Part shown: positions 11,487 through 31,098 of the stretch, in pieces
Layout of the letters: every line of letters starts with the position of its first letter
Position numbering within the stretch: position 1 is the first letter of the stretch
NCBI GenBank assembly: GCA_950295325.1
Contig: OX485804.1
Location: 22,258,001 to 22,322,000 of the forward strand
DNA from: Polytrichum commune
Lineage: Eukaryota > Streptophyta > Polytrichopsida > Polytrichales > Polytrichaceae
Reading direction: 5' to 3'
Length of the DNA: 64,000 bases
Notes under the pieces: model-generated
What the model was told of the DNA's origin: nothing
The model's database searches: none
The model's input: only the letters and a program-made list of their open reading frames with translations
Made by a program: the position numbers and the translations under genes

Positions 11487-12599
11487 GCTTTTCAAAGGAA
11501 TGAAGAGTGCAATCATAATAAGCCTTGTGGTGTGAAAATGGGGTGTCACAAACAATAAACACTTCAAACACTACATCGTTTAGTGTCACGTACACTATTT
11601 CCAAAAGGTGATATTAACCATAACCAAAAGGTGATATATAAGGTAAATTCTCTATAACCTTAGAAATATGATGTTCAATAATTGTCAACAATAATAAATT
11701 TTTGGCTGAACAATGTGTTACATTTTGACATTTATCAGAGCATGGAGTGAGAAATGAGGAGAGAAGTAAGTGTTAATGTGGCGATTGAAGGTCAATCCAC
11801 CACATATGGGGGATCTCTCCATACATACTGTACCTTTATCATTAATATGGAATTTCATTATGCAATGGAATTTAACCATAATTATTGTCTGATGATTCCA
11901 CTGAAAATTGTTTTAAGCCTGCTTTTAATCTTTGTTGTGACAATAATTGGAAACATGTTGGCACTTAATGTAACTTATACATCAGCTTCAATGTAGGGTA
12001 GGTGACTACGGTATTAGACCAGTGACAACACATACCATGAATCATATGATAACTATATTGATTATCCCATTTAGTGTGTGTGGCAATAGTTCACAAAATG
12101 CACACTATTTTGCCAAATCTCAAAATTAAGGAGGGTTGAGACTTTTACTGAGTTATATTAAACTCATGAATATGTGCTCATTAACCATACACTGAGAGAA
12201 AATTAGTGCGTGCTCTAAAGTGTTGGTAGAATGTTAATATAAATTATATGCAAACACATGCTTGTTAGTACATAGAGCAACACTATTAGAATATATATAT
12301 GAATATATGAATTATCATATCACCAAACAACCATAGAAAATTCAAGCAACACATAAAGCTTGGAATAGGTTTGGCAGGCAAATGTCTCATTGTCTCTCTC
12401 TACCCTCAATGAGATTGCAAGGCTCAATCTGTAAGGAAAACCTGCACAAACACTTCACTTTTTTCTAACATACGGAGTACTTGCTTATGTGACATGAAGG
12501 CAAATATGAGTTAAATTTACAACTTTGTATTTCTCCAGTCTCCAAGAAAGGTTAGCCCTATACTATCTAAAAGTATCACAAATGAGTATTGGTTTGAGG
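11487..12599. other. AT-rich intergenic DNA
   Basis: AT-rich sequence with a short (AT)n stretch near 12288-12300. No gene, RNA or defined repeat was recognised. Confidence 0.4.
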
Positions 12600-13017
12600 T
12601 CTATCAAAGTATATTGATATCACATACATAACTTTCTAAGGTCGATGGGTCTCAAGTGGCACGTTTTCTTAATGGGACTCATATATTTGATTCTTTGTCA
12701 TTCAATGTGAATCAAAGAGCAAACATCATAATGACACATGTTTAAAAGAGATTGGAATATGCCTTCAGATGTTATTAAGCACTCTACACTCAATAGTCAA
12801 CACAATGGGGAGAACCTATGTATCTAGTTAAGGACTCAACAGACATGCACTTCTGATAGCCATAACTAAATCAAGGGAGGTCCGATTTTTAACTTGGTTT
12901 TTGCAAATGTTTCATTGTAGATTTGCTATTGCAACTTGAGTTTTGTGGTGTAAATCTAATCAGTAGAAGTTGGAGAACATGAAAAACAAACCAAATAACA
13001 CCCACATACCTTATGTG
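12600..13017. repeat. Dispersed repeat, copy A
   Basis: About 400 bp matches 45880-46322 on the same strand, with many shared blocks including ATCAAAGAGCAAACA, GGGAGGTCCGATT, TTTCAT-GTAGATTTGCTA and CCAAATAAAACTCCCACAT-type endings. Neither copy keeps an open frame in common with the other. The superfamily is unknown; a degenerate retroelement fragment is possible. Confidence 0.6.
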
Positions 13018-15094
13018 AAGAGGGCCAAGTATTCGTTTAAAAGCCCCACCATGGAATGTAAGACAAAACTTCTTCAAGTTGTTGATGAACTCAATGGTAC
13101 TAATATATATGTTGCATGTCTTACCTTAAAATACTACAGTTTAACAAACTTCAAGACTTTGAAAAAGTTACTCACCACTCTATTGATCTTATCATGCACC
13201 ATAACTTTAATTATGAAATATATACCGTTCAGTCTAGCGTAGTGGGTTGTTCTAACTTTCTGTAACCCAAACTCAAATTTGGAAGAGAACTTGCCATCAA
13301 GGAAACTAACCAAAAACAAGATTAATTTTAAGATTGTCACACTCACCTTGCAATGTGAGAGGAGTGTCCCATTCAAAAGAGAAGAAGGCTTGAATAGGTG
13401 TAGCTGCCCATAACATCCCAAGAACATCCCAACCATGGAATGTATGGAGATTATGAACTTGAAGACAAGAATAGTTTAGGGTTTCTAAACAAATAGCTTT
13501 TAATCATAAAGTTGAACTCAAGATTAGAGGGATGGCCTGAAGATGAACCTTGCATGTAACCAAAAGCTAGATTGCATAAGCTTCAAATTAGTCCATAACC
13601 TTGCCTACAAAGGAACCACTGTGAGAACCAAATGAATGTCTCCCAAAATCCTAGATCTTTTGGTGGCACTAATTCCATACTGTAACATAAAGAAGTTTAA
13701 TATCACCTTCATTAATTTCCCCCACACATTATTAGCTCTCCCTGACTAAATGAGATAATCAGTGTAAACCTAAGATTGTTCTTGTATACATTAAAGCGTA
13801 CTATAATGATTAGATTGACTTAAATTAGCATTGAGTGTTATTGGTATTTCAAAAAGGAACCAAGCACAAATTATCATGAAGAGAAACACATCAAAAACCT
13901 GTGTATTTTCAAAGTGTTGGTTAGAGGTTTATCCAAAACCAACCCTAGGCTCTCATGTCCAGGCAAGAATCTATAGGGGTCGCTTATGGGCAAGGATCTC
14001 AATTAGGTGTGGTTACCATAGTCAGCCCAAGAGTTATCCTGGTCAACCAATCTTGCAATCCATGCACTAAAAATGAGCTTGGACTTCAAATCCAAATCTT
14101 GACCTAGACTACAAAGATCTGTTGGATGTGACTTGTTCTTGGGAGAGAAGACAACTTTTGCATGTATAACATATTTTCAATACCTAGTGTGGACACTAAC
14201 TAGTGTACAACAATTCCAAAAAGCTATTGACAAAGAATCAAGTCACTAAGCAACCTGATCAATCACTAAGCTGACAATAAAAAGGCTAGGGTCGTCAATT
14301 CAGCTCAAAAGGGAAAAACATTGCTTGGATTGGTGCATAACAAACCCCAACTATAAGGTCATATGTATATGTGATTCAAAGACAAGGTTCAACTCCAAAA
14401 TACGCATTAACAACAACACAGTCCTCTTCAACTTTCTGATGCAAATCTAAACAAGCACTTTCCAAGACCTACATGCCAAACGTCCCTAGCTGAAACTAGA
14501 TGAAACTAGATGATGTGTTTTAGGTACCCAGTTACACATGATTCCACAACAACAAATGCTCCACATGCATGTCCATTCTGGAAAAAGCTTCTTGGAGCAC
14601 TCCCAAAGAAATTCTAGAGATTACGGGCTAGAGCAAGATGGATTTTGTAACGTGTGATCATGCACTAATTTTTTTCTTTTTAAATTAACAGTACAGAAAG
14701 CTTGAATGTCCGGCACCAGACAAACTGATGCTAGATCATTGCCTTCAAGCTCAAGCTTCTTGATAGTGTACTGTCCAACTTCTGCTACTCTGCAATCAAA
14801 GCTGATTCACAAGTTCAGCAGGATGTTCTACAGAAGGACTCATCAACCATAATCTCTTCATTCAACAAATCCTAGCACCTCACTGACTGACTAGCGACAC
14901 TTCCTGAATCCAGCAATTGTCCTAGATGTATTCCTTTCAACATTTCAATCTTGACAAGGATGATGTAAGGAGATTTGGTTGATACAATACAGATCAAGAT
15001 ATAACACTAGCAGTAATTTGACAATGCACATCAGCATCAGCATCAGCTATTTCCTAACTCCTGCTGCTATGCAGCCACCTCAACCACCCACTTT
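13018..15094. other. Intergenic DNA ending in the helicase 3' UTR
   Basis: No gene was recognised. The last roughly 200-300 bp before 15095 should be the 3' UTR of the minus-strand helicase gene and contain a short (TGATGC)n-like stretch in gene sense near 15028-15045. Confidence 0.4.
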
Positions 15095-21728
<6,634 letters not shown>

Positions 21729-22431
21729 TTTTAACTACTTCCAACGCACAAACTCCCCGGTATCCTGATACACGGCAAACACACACACATACTGATCACA
21801 TAAGAAAAGTAACCCCGGCCCCCCCCCCCCCAAAACCCCTCACATAAGCCATTGCATCATACCTACTAATTCATCACTAAACGAACTATTCTATTTCCTC
21901 ACAACCACAGACACCGGGAGACTTGATGGTGATAGTATGCTATGATGATGTTCAGCTCTAGAAGTTTCACGAGTTACCTAATATGAGTTAGGCAGCGTAA
22001 ATTTAGAAAGATGAGGGTGTTTCATAATTCGGAACTTAATTAGAAAGCCACCTTACGTTCGTTGTCGGGGCAGCGTTGCGATAGAAGCGACGAGTAAGCT
22101 TGCTACGACAAATCGCAGCAACAAAAATGAAGCGGAAGAGAACCTGGGGTTAGCGAGGCCAACAAGAAAGCGGGCAAGGGGCCCCTTGGCGAGAAGACTG
22201 GTAGGTCGGTTGGTCGGTCGGTCGATAAGTCGGTCGGTAGCTGGTAGGTACGGGGTGGGAGGTGACGAGGCTCAGGTGGGGCGGTGGGAAGCTGAGTAGG
22301 TAGGTAGATAATGAGCCGCTTCAGGGGCTGACGTGTCCGTCAGCTGAAGGGACTGCAGTGCGAGGATCAAAGGATTTGGAAGTTGGGATTTTCGCGCCTG
22401 AACTCTTAAGCCGCTTCACACACGAGACTGA
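21729..22431 (-). promoter_or_regulatory. Helicase 5' leader and promoter region
   Basis: More GC-rich than its surroundings and without open frames of note. It contains a run of about a dozen C at 21820-21831 and a GGTC/GGTCGGT repeat cluster at about 22201-22242, followed by GGTAGGTA repeats. It is placed by position as the leader and promoter; no transcription start was identified. Confidence 0.45.
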
Positions 22432-23330
22432 GGGCCCGTGACCATTGCGCTTCAAGCATTCTCATTGGTGGAAAAGGTGGAGCCGGCTCCAAGTTCGCTT
22501 CACATTACGCTTGAGGGACCCACGCAGTAAGTGGATGCAAGATGGATGTAAAGTCTACGTGGATTCCTATATGGCATCGAATGGATCATGTTCCATGGTC
22601 TCTTGGACTATTTTCAAGGACCATCTCGTGGAGGTAGGTCTAGTGTTGCATTTTTTTATTCTAGAGGTCGGATGCGACATTATAAAACGTTTTTTTAATA
22701 TTTTACATTGTTTTTTATGTTTTTTATTGAAAATCATCGAAGACATATCATATCTTCGATGTGAGGTCTTTTATGGCAAATCGTATCGAAAACATTCTCC
22801 TCTTCTAAGATCAGTTCTTCGAGCTCTTCTCCGCCCAAGTATTGACCCAAGAATGAAGACATTGCGAATGCAAACCACCATTCACAACTTGTCATGTGTG
22901 CCATGTGTTGCGTTATGTATTCCAAGTATTTGTCAGTTCGTGTGGCAACACTCAAGGCTCAGACACTGCCATTGAGTTTGAATGTACTAATGCTATATGG
23001 TAATATGGAACAATTGGTGAAGTTGAGGGTATCTATATTTGCCCTACTGGCCTGAACTGCCTATAGCCGTGAATTTATAATCAAAAAACATTAAAAAAAA
23101 TGTCTCAAAATTTGCCGAGTATCATAAAATTCATTTTTAAATGTGTATTTTAAAATAAATTAAAAATAAATGCACCACTAGGTAGGTCTAACACAAAATT
23201 GGAAGAATCTAGCATTATGTTGATTTATTATAATTTATCATGTGTAAGGACCCTACATGAATAGAATTTCATTGAAATGGTATTTAGTTGAGGGCCCGGA
23301 TACACATGATTTCACACTACACTTGAGGGT
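22432..23330. repeat. Cluster of CACTTTACACTA-family ends (first block)
   Basis: GAGGGCCCGTGACCATT at 22431-22447 matches the interior of the 5539 element, and ACACTTGAGGGTCCATGACC occurs near 23318. Between them, both strands have modest open frames. The minus-strand frame at about 22734-22910 is strongly acidic (GGEELEELILEEEN) but resembles nothing I can name. It is best read as a nested or decayed DNA transposon. Confidence 0.4.
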
Positions 23331-23439
23331 CCATGACCACACTACATAATTTTGAAAGTGTCTCGGGATGGCTTTTGAACACTTCTTTTGGGCTCTTACA
23401 ATTTCATGGTCGTGGCTCTTGGCCCTTGTGTCAAGAGTC

Positions 23440-23925
23440 CCGTAGGGCCACTTTACACAAACCAAAAGCCATGACCATGGAAATCTAAGGCCCTTAAAAA
23501 TCATCCAAAGGTTATATTGTGAGCAATCAAAATCAAAATTTGCAAGTGATGGGCGCTTGTGCTTAGTGTAAAGTGAAAATGGACCATGTTGAGGGACTGC
23601 AACATGGGTTTGGGTTTGGGTTTGGGTTCCACCATGACAATCAAATATTTTTAGGAGCCAATGCGAATTTAGTGATTTTCATAACCTTTAGTTTTGTGTT
23701 AGACTCGCCTCTTTTTCACGGGCTTGATGCAATATATGAGATCATGAAATATTATCCACATGATGTCATGTGCAACTCCATGTAGATTTTTCATTAATTT
23801 GATCTCCTTGGTCTCTCAAGCCTTCACGGTCTAGTATAAAGTGAACTTGGGATTGTATTTTGGCTTCTTGACCAATCACATTTGTATATCACAAGTCAAG
23901 GGCCCTCGAACTATAGTGTAAAGTA
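23440..23925. repeat. Further CACTTTACACTA-family ends
   Basis: Ends of the family appear as GGCCACTTTACACAAACC (23447), TTAGTGTAAAGTGAAA (23563), CTAGTATAAAGTGAA (23831) and ACTATAGTGTAAAGTAGCC (23909). At least two diverged short copies in mixed orientation are likely; exact boundaries are unclear. Confidence 0.4.
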
Positions 23926-23934
23926 GCCTTATTA

Positions 23935-24249
23935 AGTAGGTTCATGTCAAGGTCCAGGTCCATAGAAACCTGAGGTTTTAAACACCCTTTATTTGAACTT
24001 TATTTTCATAGTCAACACTAGACTCAAGCTTGGAGATTGGACTCTCGAATTGGGAGGAGTATTGTCTTCAGTAACAACCGCCAAGATTTGGCAGGGAAGT
24101 GATGCCACATTATCACCACTTTATAGTTTTTTCATAGATTGGACTCGAACACTAACAAGTATACTCCTTGGAGTCAAGTTTGCTCTCAGTTAATAAGATT
24201 ACTAGTTTTTAGAGTTTTTTTGGTCTTGCATCCTAGAGTAGAACCACCC
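23935..24249 (-). mobile_element. Harbinger/Tourist-like MITE, copy 3 (inverted)
   Basis: Reverse-orientation copy of the 4336 and 24306 elements. It begins AGTAGGTTCATG and ends ACCACCC, bounded by TTA on both sides (23932-23934, 24250-24252). It carries the family's central CAAGATTTGGCAGG block on the opposite strand. Only 56 bp separate it from copy 2. Confidence 0.6.
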
Positions 24250-24305
24250 TTAGCCCTTTGGCGTCACAATCAAGGCCATGTGTACCCTTGTTGAGGCCAT
24301 TATTA

Positions 24306-24608
24306 GAGTGGGTTAGCAATAAAGCCCAAGACCAAAAAAAACTCCCAAATCAAGCAATCCAGTCAGTTGAGAGTCAAATTTGGGACCGAATGAGTCTACA
24401 ATAGGGCCCAAGTCCAAAAGTACGAGAGAATGAAGTGGCATCACACTCCCACCAGATTTCCTATATCCCAACTCAGGAGATACCTCCACCCAATTTGAGA
24501 AACCAGAGTTGAAGGTTGGGTTTAATATTGAATCCAAAAGTATGGTCCCTTGTGGGGTGTTTTGGACCCCAATTTTCTTTGTACCAATACCTTCATATAA
24601 ACCCACTC
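24306..24608 (+). mobile_element. Harbinger/Tourist-like MITE, copy 2 (best preserved ends)
   Basis: Perfect terminal inverted repeats GAGTGGGTT (24306-24314) and AACCCACTC (24600-24608) are flanked by TTA on both sides (24303-24305, 24609-24611). The 303-bp body is non-coding and aligns with the two other copies. The 3-bp TTA duplication and G-rich termini are typical of PIF/Harbinger-derived MITEs. Confidence 0.75.
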
Positions 24609-24984
24609 TTAGATTTATTTTAAAATGTAAGATCAAGGGTGAAGCACAAGAAAATACATGAGTTCCGTAGGGACTTCTAGTCTTGTATAGATTGCCTCTC
24701 GTGTGCTAGGACCTATAAATAAACAAAAGTCCAAAGAGTTCTTTGTCCTATTTTTGGTTTTACTTGAGTCTAGTTCAGAGTTTGATTGTTTTCTTTTGGT
24801 AACATGTGAATTGAACTTGCGAACTTCTTTGGAGCCGTAAAGATGGTGGGCCCAACATGTCTATATCAAGAGCATTTGTTGGAACCAAGAACTTTTCAAC
24901 TAACAATCAAAGACATGATGCACCTACAAATACCCAAATGGATGTTCCCGCCCTTTTGAAGAGAGACTCCAGTTTTTGTGCCAA

Positions 24985-25011
24985 AAAGAAGAAGAAGAAG
25001 AAGAAGAAGAA
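24985..25011. repeat. (AAG)n microsatellite
   Basis: About nine GAA/AAG triplets in intergenic DNA. Confidence 0.95.
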
Positions 25012-26223
25012 ACTCCATTTTGTATTGGTTTGGCCCATGTCGCATGCCATGTAGCATCTATTCATATGCATGAACTAGAAAAAATTCACAACTACCATGA
25101 TGTATAATTGGTTTTCACATGTTTGTAGTATAAATTTTGTCTTACATCCACGGCAACTTTGATCAATTTCTAAGTTTGGCATGTGCACCCATGATAGAGA
25201 GAGAGATAGGATGTCATGTACCGCTCCCTCAATTGTCACATTCCATTTGCAAAGGCAACCTACTGTTTCATGTTACAAGTTTGCCAAGGGTTTGCCCTAG
25301 TTATGACATTGGTTAATACCAACACCTAAGTGGTACCAATACCTTGTTGGTAGGATCCACCATGACACAAGGTTGTTAAGGTTAGGTGCTTGTAGTTCAA
25401 TTTTTGGATACAATAGACCCAAAGAACACACTCAAGGAAGACTTAAAAGGTGATTTTTAGGTCATCTAGATCTCAAATAAGTTTTACTAGGACAATTGCA
25501 AGTTTATTCCATATTATTTAGGATTTTGGTTGACCTTTTATACATTCGTAACAAGGAAATTAAGAGTCTCCTAATCACAATATATACTTTTGTGATAGTC
25601 TCTCAAATCTCACATTAATTACCCAGGTTGGCATTGAGTTCATTTTAATTGGACCTTGTGTTGTGCGCAAGCACAGGCACAACCATTGTCAATAGTCTTG
25701 CAAAGAGTATGTCATTTATGTTTCTTTACCAAAGGCAAGGGCACTTTGGTGTGGTCAATAGTCTTGAGTTAATTAATATTTTTAGTGTAACTTGTATTGG
25801 CAGTGCAATCACGCCCACATGGTTTTTAGTCTTCCCTTATCAATTCTTCATTTAATTATATTGTCAAGCAATTGTCTTTACCTCATCACCAATCCCAAAA
25901 GTAAGTATCCATTTGTATTAAATAGTAAGTTGTTCCTCTGCTCATGTTAAAGATCCATAGTCTTGATTTTTTTTATCATAATTTCCCTGATTTCAATTTC
26001 GATAACAAAGCTGTTTTTAGATATATGGATCATATCCAGTGATACATGTACAAAGATTGTGGCATAATAAAGAGATCTATGCATCACAAAGGTTCATTTT
26101 CCTTTTTATATTATTATGTTAGTCATAACTAATTTATAAATAGCATCTACAACTATGTTTCAATCTCATGTGCTCTTGTATTATTAATGTTATTTCCTTA
26201 GTCAAACTTGCTCCATGCAAAGC
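25012..26223. other. AT-rich intergenic DNA
   Basis: No gene, RNA or defined element was recognised here. Confidence 0.4.
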
Positions 26224-27715
26224 TGTGAGCCCAAAAGCACGTGCCCACATGTGTTTTAAGTTTAGAATTGATTAAGACCCGAGTTTAGATTTATTATTAT
26301 TTTATTAAAACATAAAAAGAGTGATGTTGTTAGCATGGAGTGGAATTGTGTTAAGTTTGGAATTCAAGTTAGGTAGGGGGTTAGTGTCGGGGCTTAACTA
26401 ATATAGGAATTAGTGAGGGTTAGGGGCTGCCTAAGGCGGGGAACCCAATTTCAGGGTTTTGGTGTTACAATCGGACCCTTGCTGTCCATTTTGGGAAAGG
26501 GCACCGTTGGTTAGAATTATCTGAACTCAGCGGTCACAGAGGGAGGGGGAAGTCCCTGGACCTAGGCGGCAAGGGGAGGAGTGCAGAGAGAGAAGGGCGA
26601 CAGAGAAGAAAAAAAAGGCTGGACAGCTGCGGCGGCTGGCAGGGTTGCGGGAGGTAGAGGAAGATCGGTGAAATGCGCGGGGGATGGAAGCCGATGCGGT
26701 TGGACTTGAAGCCAGGTTGGGGATGGAGAGAAAATGGGGTAATGGCTGGGAGAGAAAGAAATATAGCTACCCAGGACATTGCGAAATCAGGCTCCTGACA
26801 GGGGGGGGGAAAGGATGTAGCTGGATCAAAATTAGTTGTCACGTTGGGTTTTGATGTTTTACCCACCCCAGGGGAAGTGAGAGGATTGTGAGGAATTGTG
26901 AAGGGGGTGCTAGTATGGGAAGTGGGTGAGGAAGTATTGGAAGCATTCTTCTCCCCTGATGAATTGATCAGATTCGGGAAATGCGAGTGAGCAATGGGGA
27001 TCGATGCAGAATACGTTATGAATGAGGAGGATTGGTAATCAGGGGGGTCACACTGACGATCAGGAAGGTCGCAGTTGGATGGAAGAGGATGGAGGGAAGG
27101 ATCAGGGCTCGGTGCGGAAGCAAATGGGTGCCGAGGGTGACATGTTGTTGAAGGTGGAGGTCGGAAGACGTGGTTGTATGTTGTGGGGTGGTGTGACCTA
27201 CCAACCCCTTAAGGCAGCCTGAAACTGAATACGGAATAAGGGGGAGTTAGCCGAAACCAGCAGCTAGGCAGCGAAGGCGAGGGCAACCAGGAGGTTAAGG
27301 AGGACTGAGGGCCCTTCCGAGGGAGAGGAGGGGCAGTACCTAAGTGCGAGCTAAGCTGGCCAGGGGCATACTTAGGTGGTGGAATTAAAGGAAGGGTTGG
27401 TTGATATAGGTGGAGGCCACAAGGGAAGTCCAGGAAAAATACTCATTTAAGGGGTATTGGGGTTAAGTAGGGATGATTAGGGGGTGTTGAATCAAGGTGT
27501 ATGTGAGGGCATTATATGTAAGCGGCCACATTATGGGAGTGGCCAATACCACGGATGGTGGAACACTGTAATGCTTGATTGTTTAGTTTTCTTATTTGAA
27601 TAAAGTATTGTGGATTGATGTTTAATTGTGGGCACTATGGTTGCAAGTGTTAAGGGGAAGGAGGGTAAACCGAATCCGTGTCAGTGCCATGCCTTCACCC
27701 GGACTACGACGCGCA
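26224..27715 (+). repeat. LTR-like block, copy 1
   Basis: It begins TGTGAGCCCAAAAGC followed by GTGCCCACATGTGT, and ends with CACCCGGACTACGACG and GCGCA, so it has TG...CA termini. A GC-rich middle (26520-27380) is followed by AATAAAG sequence at 27599. The same start and end motifs lie back to back on the minus strand at 62488-62543. No flanking 5-bp duplication was seen. A solo LTR, or the LTR of a decayed element, is the simplest reading. Confidence 0.45.
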
Positions 27716-30157
27716 AGGGTGGGGGTTTTGGACTGATAAAAGCCAAGTGACAACTCAAATGACCTTTTGACTACCTTGGATTACCAAAGGGTTAATGGAC
27801 AACAACCTTTTGGTTGCTCATCTAGCATCAAATAGTAATTGCCTTGACTTCTAAGGGTGAGGCTATTGTCTACACTCGTTCCTTCAAACAATCTTCTCAA
27901 AGATATGTAATGCAACTTCACCCTTCATAAACTTAATGTCAACATTGGGATCCCAATCCTCATAAGATCTCAACCATGTTGCTTAATTCCACAACTAATT
28001 TTAATCCACTACGCGGATTGTTTATGAATTCCCAATACACCACGAAATATCAACCTTTGATTGGGGATTCTCTCCTCCTACTACATATTCATTTACAGAT
28101 TCAACACATATATTCTTATATTTCTTAAGGACCACCTACTGACAAAATTGTGTTCTCCCATACCATAGCCTTAACATGCTAGGAGACTATCTGTCATTTC
28201 ACATTCATCACACTAAAGCTTGACTTTTGAATTCAACATACATAATGAAATTACAACCAAAACCAAGGTATCACAACCTTGAGATTGTTTCCAAATAGAC
28301 TCCAACTACAATTTACTTGTTGAAGTGGAAAAAAAAGGTCTTACAATCTAGTATGAATTCCCTTGATGCACTTTAAGTAGCCTCCTAAAGGTCTCTTAAG
28401 ATTTTTTTGCCTCAAGCAATACATGTGTGACTCTTCATCTACGAGACCATCGACTAATTGAATGTTCACCAAGCTTCTGTATTGCTCACAAAAAAAACTC
28501 ATTGAGAGAGAGTCTCCTCCAAGATTGCTAGCCTATATGTCTTTTTTGATGAGCACATGTCAATTTACAAAAATACACCTCTTTCAATTAGGCTATGGTC
28601 CTTCCAATCAATATTTCTAAGATCTCATGGCCATAAACGGTTCATACATGCTGGATTACTAATTTCTAGTGCATATCATGGCATGGTCCCACATTATTCC
28701 TAACTTGAGCAATAATAATATTTATAAATTAAAAAATCAAGACAACAATGCTTAACCCCTAATTTCCCAAGCAACCATTTTTTAGTTGACGAATGATCTC
28801 TTCCTATACTAACTCCACCTTACTCATTCACCCACAATCAAAATAATAAGAAATAAAAAGCGAACACATATATTTATCCATAGATAATAATAAAAACCAT
28901 GCAACTTGGAGATGATTAAGATGTGTAAAAAAATGTCAAAGTGGGAAGTGGTCTTGTTGTTACTGTGTTGGGAGCTCATGTGAGGGTGTTGACACCGATC
29001 ATTGGTTGCCACTCAAATGCAAACTTTGAAAGATATCAATGTTTTTTTTATCTTGGTAAAATATAGTTTTCCCTATGTTTATGTAGAAATGACCTTTGTG
29101 CTCACATCGACCATTCAATATAGCTTTCGGACACTCTCAAATTTTTGAGGAATTCTTTGCATATGTGGAGGTAGAAATATGGGACAATTCACATACTCTA
29201 AATGCAAGGTGGCTAGCTTGCATGGGTAGGATATATATATATATATATATATATATTGGGGGATTGATTTGATTGGCAAAAGGGGGGGGGGCAACAACGA
29301 ACACAACAAACGAAAACACATCAAGTTGCACATCACAACTGCCCATAGAATAATACTTTATTTCCACACACAAAACCCCAAAGACACTAAAATACCTCCT
29401 CCACACTAACCTTGCAAAGGCCGCGCAAAAGGACAAACAAGGGCAACTGCCAAGAAGATGTGTTGTTGGCCTCGCCACTCTAGCCAAGTGAACCAAACAA
29501 CAAAGACAAGGCTTCATTTACAACTATTACAAAAGATGGTTGCCAATGTTTATCCAGCCACAAAGTCGATGCCATCCTTGGCTACAACCAATAATGTTGC
29601 CATTCACCACACTGCCTAGCAGGTCCTCTTCTCGCCAATGTTTTTGCATATTTTGTAGAGGACATGCTCTCCCATGATCCTCAAAGGCAACCTCTGCATC
29701 ATTGCAACATTATGTCAATGTCTTGCTCCTCCACTTTGTGATTGAGTGCAATTTGTTGTGCATCGAAGTACCACATGCTAGAAACCCATTGATCGTGTCA
29801 ATGAAGACGTTCAAAATGTTCTCCATCTTTATGTCATGAGGATTCATTATGGTCCTTCAAATGGAAGCCACATGTCCAACATCCATTCCCACAAACCTCA
29901 ATGGAATCACCCATGCAACAGAACTGTCCATTCTTGCACATGTTAAACAACGTCCTAGGAAGACTAACACCCAAATGTTACTTCATGCGGAAACATGCCC
30001 ACTAGTGAACCCATTGCAAATTTTGTTGTGGAACAACCTAACACGATTTTAAAGCCCCACCTTCCCAAATTTGGCATACTCTATTTTCCCCTCGTTTGTA
30101 TCATCAGCGGAGACATTGTGATGCAAGAATTCAAAGTGGTCCTCCCCATTGTCCTTC
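27716..30157. other. Intergenic DNA with (TA)n and a decayed coding-like stretch
   Basis: A (TA)n microsatellite lies at about 29230-29256 and a poly-G run near 29282-29290. On the minus strand at about 29550-30150 there are several short, coding-like frames broken by stops, such as VIPLRFVGMDVGHVASI. This looks like an old protein-coding or retroelement sequence, but I do not recognise it. Confidence 0.35.
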
Positions 30158-30165
30158 GTGCATAC

Positions 30166-31090
30166 CAGTGTTGAACGGGTATGTTGTAAAGTGCATATAG
30201 GGGAGGCCTGGTTTTTGAAAATTTCTTGGAAATGTAGAACATCGAGGTATTGATATTACAAAGGTTTTGTATTTTCAAGGTAGGGTATGTGTATGTGGTC
30301 TTGTAAAATTTCTTGAATTTTAGGGTACGTGTTATGGTGTGATTTTTTTTCATATACCAGGGTGCCCAGTGCAAGGGTATGGTATGTCATTTTAAGGTTT
30401 TTAAGAGAGAATTTAATAATTTAATAATTTAATAATTTAATAAAATAAAAATCCAAAACAGATGAAGCATGAACTTGAGCAAACTGATCAAATTGAATCA
30501 TGATTTGAATTTATCAAATTGTCATGCTTGACTAAGTATTGAATCGGATCAACATGGACTACTTCGACCAACATCAGTTTAATCAAACAAAGTTGAATTG
30601 ATAAAAAAACAATCAAACAATGCCCTCAAGCTAAATCTCACTCTAGCTCACCCGCTGCAATCAACTCCTCTTCACTAAATTTGTTTAGCAAACACAAACC
30701 CTAGTTGTTATATGAAGTTGGTGCTTCAAGCAAAGACAAAACATAATTACCTCTTCTTGAAGGTGCAACACCCTCTCTCCCACATTAATCAACGTTGCTA
30801 GCTTAACCCCAGCAACAAAGCTCCACTACTTGTAGTACGTTGTGCACACAACAAACCCGTACATCGCCGGAAGCAGGCATAATGAACAAAGACGTGCATG
30901 TTTAAGGGTTTCCAAGCTCATCGTTGAGCAAGGTACGGGTTAGTGACCAGGTTTAGGGTTGGCAGTGAGTCCAGGGCCCGGGTATGAACCTGGTATTTGC
31001 GCACTGCTTGGTAGTTCAAGCTGGTATCACAAACCAGTGTACATACCCTTTTACAGACCTGTGTGCGGGACAGATACCCATTCAACACTG
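30166..31090. mobile_element. Non-autonomous hAT-like element, 925 bp
   Basis: Terminal inverted repeats CAGTGTTGAACGGGTAT (left) and ATACCCATTCAACACTG (right) differ at one position. They are flanked by a perfect 8-bp direct repeat GTGCATAC (30158-30165 and 31091-31098). CAGTG ends with an 8-bp target duplication define the hAT superfamily. The interior has no transposase frame and holds a (TTTAATAA)n run at about 30411-30442. Confidence 0.85.
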
Positions 31091-31098
31091 GTGCATAC

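Noticed and set aside
22445-22975. 176-codon plus-strand frame as a gene
   Set aside because: Starts inside a repeat end, Cys/Phe-rich without motifs, and overlapped by another frame; treated as repeat DNA.
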